Positions 8,855 to 16,212 of a DNA stretch of 64,000 bases are shown piece after piece. The DNA comes from Competibacter_A sp002352125 (GTDB taxonomy: Bacteria > Pseudomonadota > Gammaproteobacteria > Competibacterales > Competibacteraceae). The stretch covers positions 1-64,000 of the forward strand of contig DAOROA010000011.1 of the NCBI GenBank assembly GCA_035441325.1, written 5' to 3'. The position numbers were made by a program, and so were the translations under genes. Under the pieces are notes generated by a model. That model made no database searches. It saw only the letters and a program-made list of their open reading frames with translations, and was not told the DNA's origin. How positions within the stretch are numbered: position 1 is the stretch's first letter; each line of letters starts with the position of its first letter.

Positions 8855-9085
8855 TTGGTGCTGCTGGCGCTGCAACACCAGCGGCAAGCGTTCGAGCAAT
8901 CTATCGACGGCCAGCGGCGGGCGCTCAAGCAGGCTGCCCGCCGGGTGTCGGTCAAGGCGTTGGGTTTCGACGGGCCGGTGGTGTTGAGCGGGCCGGTGGC
9001 GTCGGTGGCGAGAATCGCATTGGTGCACGAGATCAACGCCTTGAAGAGGCTCGGCGATCGGGGCGTGCAATGGGGCGGCGCAGTT
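8855..9085 (+). other. Possible remnant of a disrupted gene
   Basis: The plus strand here reads continuously as a helical, Gln/Arg/Ala-rich segment (ALQHQRQAFEQSIDGQRRAL, then KALGFDGPVVLSGP and ALVHEINALKRLGDRGVQWG) without a good start or ribosome binding site. It abuts the IS607 element on one side and runs antisense into the last codons of the hydrolase-TPR gene on the other. This suggests leftover sequence from a gene broken by insertion or rearrangement. I do not recognise the family. The call rests only on the character of the translation. Confidence 0.25.
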
Positions 9086-11506
9086 CTGCGATCTCTTTGT
9101 CAAACCAAATTAAATCCTGTTTCCATCCAGCATTATCCGGCGACGCTTGGGTCAGGCGCACCATGATCGTCTGGCCTTCTTCTAGCGCCTTCAGAGCATT
9201 GGTCCTATCCCCGGTTTTTCGGAATATAGTCCCGATCTTGCTATAGGACACCGACAGGTCGCGCTGCCAGCCCGCGTTGCCGGGGTCGGCCTGGGCCAGC
9301 CGCTCTCGGATGGCGAGGCCGTCGCGGTAGGTCTTCAGCGCCGCCGGCAGATTGCCTTGCGCCNNNNNNNNNNNNNNNNNNNNNNNNNNNNNNNNNNNNN
9401 NNNNNNNNNNNNNNNNNNNNNNNNNNNNNNNNNNNNNNNNNNNNNNNNNNNNNNNNNNNNNNNATTGCCTTGCGCCACCAGCACGTCGCCGATCTTCTCA
9501 TACGAAACCGACAGGTCGCGCTGCCAGCCCGCGTTGCCGGGGTCGGCTTGGGCCAGCCGCTCGGCGATGGCGAGGCCGTCGCGGTAGGTCTTCAGCGCCG
9601 CCGGCAGATTGCCTTGCGCCACCAGCACGTCGCCGATCTTGTTATACGAAACCGACAGGTCGCGCTGCCAGCCCGCGTTGCCGGGGTCGGCCTGGGCCAG
9701 CCGCTCTCGGATGGCGAGGCCGTCGCGGTAGGTCTTCAGCGCCGCCGGCAGATTGCCTTGCGCCACCAGCACGTCGCCGATCTTCTCATACGAAACCGAC
9801 AGGTCGTGCTGCCAGCCCGCGTTGCCGGGGTCGGCCTGGGCCAGCCGGTCGGCGATGGCGAGGCTGTCGCGGTAGGCCTTCAGCGCCTCCGGCAGGCTGC
9901 CTTGCGCCACCAGCACGTCGCCGATCCTGTCATAGGAAACCGACAGGTCGCGCTGCCAGCCCGCGTTGCCGGGGTCGGCCTGGGCCAGCCGGTCGGCGAT
10001 GGCGAGGCTGTCGCGGTAGGCCTTCAGCGCCTCCGGCAGGCTGCCTTGCGCCACCAGCACGTCGCCGATCCCGATCCGTGCCCAGTAGATGAACCACGCT
10101 TGGTTCTCGGGTATCGCAAGCTTGAAGACGCGCTTAAAGCGTCGCTCGGCTTCTCGCAAATCGCCTCTTTCGCGCTGGAGCCATCCGGCCCAGAACAGGC
10201 TTTCCAGATCGTCGGGATCGCTCTCGATCGCCTTCGCGTAGGCGTCGAGCGCCCGCTTCGGGTCGCGAAGGCCGGCGATGGCGCCGAGATTGCGGTAGGC
10301 GATGGCGGCGGCTCGGGCGTTCTGCTTGGCCTGCGCCTCCCTGTCCACGGCGACGGCGCGGAACAGCGCTTCCGCCTCAGCGATCCTGTTCTCTTTCAGC
10401 AGGGCCAGGGCTTTCTTCATCCGCTCGTCACCTTCGGCCGCGCCCTGGCCGGCGGCGGCGACGGCTTCGCCGACCGATCTCTCGGCGCCCGGCACGGAGC
10501 GCGTCGCGCTTTGGGCGACCAGTTGTTCGCTCAGCGCTTTCAGTTCATCCAGCTTGCGCTCGATGCTTCCCATATTGATTGGCGCGGGGGCGACGAGTGC
10601 CTGAACGCCCTTGAAAACGATGGTGCAGACCAGAGCCAGCAGCGCGATCCGCAGCAGCTTCGGGGCGATATTCCACGGCCGCTCGAACTTCAGCGCGGGA
10701 AGCGGACGGGCCTCGAAACCGGTTCGATGCTCCACTGGCGCCGAATTCTCGGCAACGAAATCGCGGATGCGTGCATATTGCAGCGCGGATCGATCTGCCG
10801 GTTTGACGATCCCGATATGATCCGCGTCGACCGGAACGGGAGGGAGACCGGACAATCCGGGATCGGCGCTGGCCTCGTCGACGATGACGCCCGCAGGCGT
10901 GCCTTGTGTTTCGTAGAAAATCCGGTGGTGGAGGCTATCCCTCAATTCATCCGCCAACCCTCGATAGCTCACGTTGATAGCCCGCAAGGTCGGATCGTTC
11001 GCGACCAACGTCCTGGTGATCGAAGAAGGCCAGGCCAGGAATCGAAGCCGCTCCAACCAGCTACCCTGCCTCGATCCGGTGTGCGGGGTAGCCAGAAACA
11101 CCACCTGGGTGATGCGATCCAACAGCATGGCGGCTTCGGGCCGCCGCCCCTTCTGCCGCTGCAAATCCAGCACGATTTGCTTGACGAGCAGGCCGCCGAG
11201 ACTGTGGCAGATGAAGGTGATCGGGCCATCGCGCAGATTGGTTTCACCGAGCAGGCATTCGAGCACGTTGACGGCGCGGTCTTGCAACGGCATCGTCGTG
11301 CCCAGCCAGTTGGACGGTGGCGCTTCGTAACCGAGCGTATAGACGGCCAGCCCCTCGACATCCTCCGCCAACCATAGCGGCCAGAACGAGCCGTCGTCGG
11401 CCTTTCGCCGCCACGTGTCGTAGGCGTGACCGCCGAGGCCGTGGACGAAGATCACGCTCGCTCGCGGTGGTCCTGTCCAGCCCGCTACCTTGATAATCCT
11501 TGACAT
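9033..11506 (-). CDS. Alpha/beta hydrolase-transmembrane-TPR fusion protein (gap inside)
   Basis: I chose the ATG at 11506 (MSRIIKVAGW), since the frame upstream opens only with a TTG. Residues 1-255 are an alpha/beta hydrolase of the PGAP1/SERAC1 type: FVHGLGGHAYDTW, nucleophile Ser-102 in CHSLGG, LATPHTGS, and probable catalytic His-230 in DADHIG. One membrane segment lies at about 284-304, followed by a short coiled stretch. From about 395 there are TPR repeats; the later ones are nearly identical 50-residue units (IGDVLVAQGNLPAALKTYRD, then DPGNAGWQRDLSVSY). The 100-N gap lies within these units, so repeat number and total length are unknown; the raw frame breaks across the Ns because the gap size is arbitrary. 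The final unit is degenerate. Such fusions resemble NLR-like or conflict-system effectors; that role is inference. Confidence 0.75.
9241..10080 (-). repeat. Tandem 150-bp repeats encoding TPR units
   Basis: The same 150-base unit recurs at least five times, four copies to the right of the N-run and at least one to its left, with only a few base changes between copies. Both sides of the Ns end at the same point of the unit, so the array was probably collapsed or left unresolved in assembly. The near-identity implies recent expansion or gene conversion. Confidence 0.9.
9364..9463. other. Assembly gap (100 Ns)
   Basis: Exactly 100 Ns lie between matching repeat sequence on both sides. The round number suggests an arbitrary scaffold gap, so true distance and copy number are unknown. 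Confidence 0.98.
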
Positions 11507-11806
11507 CCGAATCGAAGATTGCTGCGATGGGTGAAGATAAATCTTAGCAAACGCCGACTCCCCCGGCGATTTTCGGCGCAAACCGGGACGAGCGGAAAAC
11601 GAGCGCGAGCGTGACCGGCATGGACGCCGAGCCTAGGAGTGACGAGCGGTGCGGCACGCGCCGCGTCCTTTGGGATGGCGGCGTGCCGGAACGGGTCGCC
11701 GCGCCAAGGACGGCGAAGGCCGGGATAGCCGGGGACTCGCTTTCCCCCGCCGGCGAGGATTCCGGCCCGGCGAGCGCAGGCCGATCAGCTCAGCGAAAGA
11801 CCACGT

Positions 11807-12094
11807 TCAAGCTGCTTCCAGGCCGATGTGGACCCGGCAGCCGAGCGCCGCCGCGATGTTGACCAAGGCGTCCAGCGAGAACCGCGACAGGCGGCCGCGC
11901 AACAGGTCGTTCAGGCGGGGCTGGGTCACGCCGCAGCGGCGGGCCGCTTCCACCTGCGTCCAGCCGCGTTCCTGGACGAACGCCGCGATCTGGCCCATCA
12001 GCTCGGAGCGGACCTTGAGGTTGGCGGCTTCCTGCGGGGTGTCGGCGAGAGCATCCCACACGTTGGCGTAGGTTTCGGTCGTGGCGTCGTTCAC
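11807..12094 (-). CDS. higA: XRE-family antitoxin, HigA-like
   Basis: The 95-residue protein starts at a GTG at 12094 with GAGGTGA just upstream. A helix-turn-helix occupies about residues 40-85: GWTQVEAARRCGVTQPRLND, then LLRGRLSRFSLDALVNIAAA, ending with a short tail. This is the pattern of HigA/YddM-type antitoxins paired with Gp49-like toxins. The toxin gene lies directly upstream in the same operon, and the unshifted toxin frame would end inside the antitoxin's ribosome binding site. It should bind the toxin and repress the operon; the AT-rich segment before the toxin (about 12420-12450) is the likely operator. The antitoxin frame is intact. Confidence 0.8.
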   Translation of the reverse strand: MNDATTETYANVWDALADTPQEAANLKVRSELMGQIAAFVQERGWTQVEAARRCGVTQPRLNDLLRGRLSRFSLDALVNIAAALGCRVHIGLEAA

Positions 12095-12420
12095 GGTTCA
12101 CCTCGATGCGATTTGAGCGAAACGCGCCTTGGCGATGTCCAGGTCGCGTTTCGATGTGGCGGGCGTTTTCTTTTGGAAGGCGTACAGCACGTAGACCGTT
12201 TCCGCCTGACGGGCGCGGTGTAGATCACCCGATAGATGCCGGTCTCGTCCCACACACGGATTTCTTCGACCCCCTTGCCGACGGTGGGCGTGGGCTTGAA
12301 ATCGTCCGGCTGTTCGCCCCGCTGCACCCGGTAGAGCTGATGCCCGGCGTCCTGGCGCGCTGCGGGCGGAAACTCGCGTAACCGCTTCAAGGAATCGCCG
12401 AGAAACTGGATCGGTTTCAT
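12091..12420 (-). pseudogene. higB: HigB/RelE-type toxin with C-terminal frameshift
   Basis: The frame starts at 12420 and its N-terminal 70 residues match the phage Gp49-like/HigB toxin family: MKPIQFLGDSLKRLREFP, then GHQLYRVQRGEQPDDFKP and VEEIRVWDETGIYRVIYTA. After IYTA the protein turns into low-complexity Arg/Pro/Thr residues. A different frame of the same DNA continues as AETVYVLYAFQKKTPATSKR and ends at a TGA at 12098-12100, just before the antitoxin start. Comparison with the family suggests two extra bases (CC) near 12213. This is either a real inactivating mutation or a sequencing error. Family toxins are ribosome-dependent mRNA endonucleases, and the lost C-terminus contains part of their core, so the annotated product is probably inactive. 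Confidence 0.75.
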
Positions 12421-12422
12421 GA

Positions 12423-12917
12423 TTGGATTATATCAATACGGATATAACTTTGCCAGCGTCGGTTAACGACGGTTGTCCTCGCCCGTGCGCTCAAGCCGCC
12501 AACCGCTCGGGTTCCTCGGCGGCGCGAGCGTCCGTCCGCGCCAGCAAGAAATCGGCGGCTTTTTGCGCGTGGCTGGCGGCGGCCGGCTGGGACATCGAAT
12601 ATCTCGACCTCGATCTGACCGGGACCAATCCCGTGGCGGACATCCGGCTCGCCCGCGAGGATGGCCGCTCGCTGCTGGCGCGCGTCGATGCGCTCGGCCG
12701 CTGTGCCGTCGAGACGTTTCACCGCGAAATCGGTCTGGGCGTCCCGGTAAACCGTCGAGGCCGACACGCCCGGTTTCCGCTGGTCGAGGACGTGTTTCTC
12801 GGCCGGACCCGGCACCAAGGACCGCGCGCCATGCTGCGGCACTTGACCTCTGCACCGCGCTCCTCCTGCTTCAAAAAAATTTGCGGGGCTGCATCCAACG
12901 CTGCCCGGACTGCGTAA
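12423..12917 (+). CDS. Uncertain hypothetical protein, possibly degraded
   Basis: A 164-codon frame opens with a TTG at 12423, inside the likely operator of the toxin-antitoxin operon, so the true start is probably further in. The middle (GWDIEYLDLDLTGTNPVADI, then GRSLLARVDALGRCAVETFH and VEDVFLGRTRHQGPRAMLRH) reads like real protein, whereas both ends look like low-complexity non-coding translation. This suggests a gene fragment that has lost its proper ends. I recognise no family. The divergent position beside a toxin-antitoxin locus fits a mobile or decaying region. If it is not a gene, 12421-12982 is otherwise empty apart from promoter sequences. Confidence 0.35.
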   Translation: MDYINTDITLPASVNDGCPRPCAQAANRSGSSAARASVRASKKSAAFCAWLAAAGWDIEYLDLDLTGTNPVADIRLAREDGRSLLARVDALGRCAVETFHREIGLGVPVNRRGRHARFPLVEDVFLGRTRHQGPRAMLRHLTSAPRSSCFKKICGAASNAARTA

Positions 12918-12982
12918 ACGTTTCTGAACCCGCCGAAAATGCGGAATCCCAAACTTTCGATGACCTTGTAAGGAGTGTAATC

Positions 12983-13288
12983 ATGAAATCTACTTTCGCC
13001 GCCGCCAGCTTCGCCCTGATCGCCGCCCTGTCCGGTTTGTCCACCGCTCACGCCACCGGCTTCAACGACCAGAGCGTCATTCCCAGCATCGCCGTTTCCG
13101 CCCAGGCCGGCCAGCAGGATTTGAGCCGTATCCCGGTGATTCACGGCTTCAACCAGCGGAGCCATCATGCCGACGCCGTCCGCTACGCCCCGGCAAGTCC
13201 GGAACGCGCCGCCCTGGCGGTCGGCACGAACTGCGACTTGACCCCGCGCTTCGGTTTCAACGAGAGCAGCTCGTTCCCGAACTGCTGA
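12983..13288 (+). CDS. Small exported protein with three GFN motifs
   Basis: The gene encodes 101 residues from an ATG with AAGGAG seven bases upstream. Residues 1-24 form a signal peptide ending AHA, so the mature protein begins TGFNDQS. Three copies of a short motif, GFN followed by Asp/Gln/Glu, occur at residues 26, 55 and 91 (TGFNDQS, HGFNQRS, FGFNESS), spaced 29 and 36 residues. Two cysteines, Cys-84 and the C-terminal Cys-101, could form a disulfide around the last motif. A GC-rich hairpin follows the stop. The protein at 2019-2312 has the same general plan. I know no described family for this motif. Export is well supported; function is unknown. Confidence 0.7.
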   Translation: MKSTFAAASFALIAALSGLSTAHATGFNDQSVIPSIAVSAQAGQQDLSRIPVIHGFNQRSHHADAVRYAPASPERAALAVGTNCDLTPRFGFNESSSFPNC

Positions 13289-13300
13289 ACCTTCGACCTT

Positions 13301-13325
13301 GCGCCCGCCGCCGTTGCGGCGGCGC
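13301..13325 (+). terminator. GC-rich hairpin after second GFN protein gene
   Basis: GCGCC and GCCGC (one bulged C between them) pair with GCGGC and GGCGC around a CGTT loop, 12 bases after the stop. No T-run follows. The other GFN gene has an equivalent hairpin at 2326-2354. Confidence 0.45.
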
Positions 13326-13499
13326 AATGGCTTGCCCCCTAAGCTTAAAAATTTCGAGCCACGATTCGTAGCGTTCGCGTCGCCCACGCGGCGACCCATC
13401 GCCCGCCGGTTTGCCTGACTATGCTTTTCACCCAGAAACCGATGCGTTTGTCGCGCCCGTCGCACCGGAATAAACCACCGCCAAGGGGATGCCCTCATC

Positions 13500-14906
13500 A
13501 TGACTTCCGCGATTTTTGGCCTGACTTTCTGGGGCTTTTTGATCTTTTACGGCGCGGCGCTCTATGCCGTCACCCCTCATGCCCGCACGGTCGGCGCGTT
13601 CTTCCGGGGCGAGGACAACAGCGGACGGATGGCCAGCCAATGGGCGCTGACCGCCAGCATCTTCATTTCCTGGATTTTCGCCAAATCGGTCACCAACGCC
13701 GCTAACCTGGGCGCGAGCTACGGCATCGTCGGCGGGCTGGCCTACGCAACCTACTGGCTGTCGATCCCGCTGGCCGGATTCGTGATCTACTATCTGCGGC
13801 GCCATGCCGGTGCCACCAGTCTGGTGGGTTTCCTGATCGGCAAATACGGCCGGTCGGCGGCGCTGGCGTTCACCGCCGCTATTTTGATCCGCCTCTACAA
13901 CGAGGTGTGGAGCAACACCGCCGTGGTCGGTGGCTACTACGGTCCGGCCGGCAGTCCGGCATTCATTGGCGCCGCCTTGCTGTTTACCGCCGCGACCCTG
14001 TTCTACAGCATCAAGGGTGGCCTGCGCGGTTCCATCATCACCGACATCATTCAAGCCGCCGTCTTCGTGGTGTTCCTGGCCGCCGTCCTGCTGCTGGTGT
14101 TACCCAAGCACGGCGTTGCCACCCTGTTGAACACGGGCGACTTCAAGCTCGCGGCGGGCGTCGATTTGCTGTGGGTGGCCAGCCTGCAAATTCTGAGCTA
14201 TCCCTTTCACGATCCGGTGCTGACGGATCGGGGGTTCATCACCGAGGAAAAGGCCATGCTCAAAGCGTTCATTCTGGCCGGCGTAGGCGGTTTTTTCGCC
14301 ATCCTGGCGTTCAGCTTCGTCGGCATCGACGCCCGGTTGAGCGGGTTGGCGGCCGGCGGCAACGCCCCGGCGGCGGTGGCGCAGGCGTTGGGCATCGGCG
14401 CGCTGTTCGTCATGACCGTGCTGATGATCGCGGCGGCCGGATCGACTCTGGATTCGACCTTCGCTTCGCTCTCCAAAGTCGTGGCGCAGGAGCTGCCGGC
14501 CGTCGCCGGGCGGCAACCGCCGGCAACGGCCTTGCGTTACGGAACGGTGGCGATGATCGCCATCGCCGTGCTCGGCAACTTGCCGATGATCGCCGGCGCC
14601 GAAATTCTCGCCGCCACGACCTTGAGCGGCACGATGGTCATGGGCTTGGCGCCGGTGTTTCTGCTGCAACGCTGGGTGGGCCGTTCGCCGTGGAGTTTTC
14701 ATCTGAGCTTCTGGCCCGGCTTGCTGTTGGGCATCCTGCTGGCGGTTGGCTGGATTCCTGCCGTCTGGGCCATCGGCGAAGGCCAATATGCTCTGCTGCT
14801 GGGCACGAATCTCTATGGTCTGGCGATCTGCACGGCGGGCTTTCTGCTACCCGAGATCGTGCGCCGGTGGCACGGGTTGGCCGTGGCCCGGAGCGAATCG
14901 GCGTGA
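13500..14906 (+). CDS. Sodium:solute symporter family permease
   Basis: The 468-residue protein has about 12-13 hydrophobic segments spread over its length, as in the SSS (LeuT-fold) family. The segment near residue 55 (ASIFISWIFAKSVTNAANLG) matches the unwound first helix region of SSS transporters, and AAAGSTLDSTFASLSKVVAQ near residue 310 matches the helix that supplies sodium ligands (adjacent Ser/Thr). It should import a small solute with Na+ across the inner membrane; the substrate cannot be read from the sequence. The start is the ATG at 13500, with AAGGGG about 12 bases upstream. The next gene starts at a GTG overlapping its stop (GTGA), so the two are translationally coupled and may act in one pathway. 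Confidence 0.8.
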   Translation: MTSAIFGLTFWGFLIFYGAALYAVTPHARTVGAFFRGEDNSGRMASQWALTASIFISWIFAKSVTNAANLGASYGIVGGLAYATYWLSIPLAGFVIYYLRRHAGATSLVGFLIGKYGRSAALAFTAAILIRLYNEVWSNTAVVGGYYGPAGSPAFIGAALLFTAATLFYSIKGGLRGSIITDIIQAAVFVVFLAAVLLLVLPKHGVATLLNTGDFKLAAGVDLLWVASLQILSYPFHDPVLTDRGFITEEKAMLKAFILAGVGGFFAILAFSFVGIDARLSGLAAGGNAPAAVAQALGIGALFVMTVLMIAAAGSTLDSTFASLSKVVAQELPAVAGRQPPATALRYGTVAMIAIAVLGNLPMIAGAEILAATTLSGTMVMGLAPVFLLQRWVGRSPWSFHLSFWPGLLLGILLAVGWIPAVWAIGEGQYALLLGTNLYGLAICTAGFLLPEIVRRWHGLAVARSESA

Positions 14907-15871
14907 GCGAGTCGCCGGGCCGGATTTGTCCGCTCCGTTACCGCTACGGTGCGGCGGCGCTGGCTGCTGCGCCGGAAAAGAGGGTGGAAACCTTGTACGT
15001 CATCGGGGGTCTGTACGGCAACCGGCTGGCGCTGGATGCCGTGGAGGCTCTGGCCGCCACCGAACCCGGCCCGGTGACGCTCTGCTTCAACGGTGATTTT
15101 CACTGGTTCGATGTCGATGACGCCACGTTTGCCGAGGTCGGCGCGCGAGTGTTGCGTCACGACGCGATTCTCGGCAACGTGGAGGCGGAGTTGCTCGCCG
15201 AAAGCGAAGAAGCGGGCTGCGGCTGCGCTTACCCGGAAACGGTCGATGCCCAAATCGTGGAATGCTCCAACCGGATTCACGCCCGGCTCAAAACCACCGC
15301 TCGCCGCCATCGCGAGACGCTGGCCAGTCTTGGCAGCTTGCCGATGTTCGCCCGTTACCGGGTCGGGGATGCGCGGGTCGGTGTGGTACACGGCGACGCC
15401 GAAGCGCTGGCCGGCTGGCAGTTCGACGTGGAGGCGCTGGACGATCCGGCGAATCGCGAGCGGCTGGCATCGGCGTTTCTGGACGCCGGCGTCGATGTTT
15501 TCGCCAGCAGCCATACCTGTTTGCCCGTGCTGCGCCGTTTCGATCTTGCGGGCTTGCCGAAGTGGGTCGTCAACAACGGTGCGGCGGGGATGCCCAATTT
15601 CGCCGCGACCCGGTTTGGCGTCGTGACCCGCATCGGCATTTCGCCCGGTCCGCACCCGCGTCTGTACGGAGGGGGCTCGGGGTCCGTTTACCTCGATGCC
15701 TTGGCGCTGGAATTCGACCCCGGCCGTTGGCAACGGGAATTCCTGGCGAACTGGCCAGTCGGTTCGCCCGCTCATGCGTCTTATTTCGAGCGGATTGCCG
15801 AGGGACCCGACTACGCCATCGAACGGGCGCGGGCCGCCGTTCCTAGCCGAAGCGCCGCGACCCTGACCTGA
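14903..15871 (+). CDS. Metallophosphoesterase-like protein
   Basis: The gene starts at a GTG overlapping the stop of the symporter gene by four bases and encodes 322 residues. Motifs fit a calcineurin-like phosphoesterase fold: CFNGDFHWFD (metal-binding Asp and His), ILGNVEAEL (Asn), VGVVHGDAE (His), and ASSHTCLPV followed by WVVNNGAAGMPNF near residue 215. An unusual Cys-rich insert, GCGCAYPETVDAQ, lies after the Asn motif. It probably hydrolyses a phosphate ester in the cytoplasm, since I see no signal peptide or membrane segment. The long open frame upstream within the symporter gene is not part of it. The substrate is unknown; coupling to a transporter suggests it handles the imported solute. 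Confidence 0.65.
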   Translation: MSESPGRICPLRYRYGAAALAAAPEKRVETLYVIGGLYGNRLALDAVEALAATEPGPVTLCFNGDFHWFDVDDATFAEVGARVLRHDAILGNVEAELLAESEEAGCGCAYPETVDAQIVECSNRIHARLKTTARRHRETLASLGSLPMFARYRVGDARVGVVHGDAEALAGWQFDVEALDDPANRERLASAFLDAGVDVFASSHTCLPVLRRFDLAGLPKWVVNNGAAGMPNFAATRFGVVTRIGISPGPHPRLYGGGSGSVYLDALALEFDPGRWQREFLANWPVGSPAHASYFERIAEGPDYAIERARAAVPSRSAATLT

Positions 15872-15933
15872 TCGAGTCCTCGGCGCCCGATGCGACCGAA
15901 CCTGCACACTGTTTTCGATTCTCTGGAGGCACC

Positions 15934-16212
15934 ATGACCGAAGTTACGATGTACAGCACCCAAATTTGCCCGTTTTGCCGGCGCGCGGAACAACTGCTGA
16001 AAAGCAAGGGCATCGATGATTTGAAAAAAATCCGGGTCGATCTCGAACCCGACCAAATGGACATCATGATCGCCCGCACCGGCCGCCGCTCCGTGCCGCA
16101 AATCTTCATCGGCGACATGCACGTCGGCGGATACGACGACCTGGCCGCGCTGGATCGTGCCGGTCGATTGGACGCCCTGCTCCAGCCGCCGCCCGGAGCG
16201 GATCGCCCGTGA
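15934..16212 (+). CDS. grxC: Glutaredoxin, GrxC type
   Basis: The 92-residue protein starts at an ATG with GGAG seven bases upstream. It has the dithiol active site CPFC at residues 12-15 (TQICPFCRRAEQLL), the TGRRSVPQIFIGD cis-Pro segment and the GGYDDLAALDRAG glutathione-binding segment. Length and layout are those of GrxC-type glutaredoxins, which reduce disulfides with glutathione in the cytoplasm. Its stop overlaps the GTG start of the next gene (GTGA), and that gene overlaps the DUF302 gene, so this is the first gene of a tight three-gene redox operon. Confidence 0.92.
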   Translation: MTEVTMYSTQICPFCRRAEQLLKSKGIDDLKKIRVDLEPDQMDIMIARTGRRSVPQIFIGDMHVGGYDDLAALDRAGRLDALLQPPPGADRP

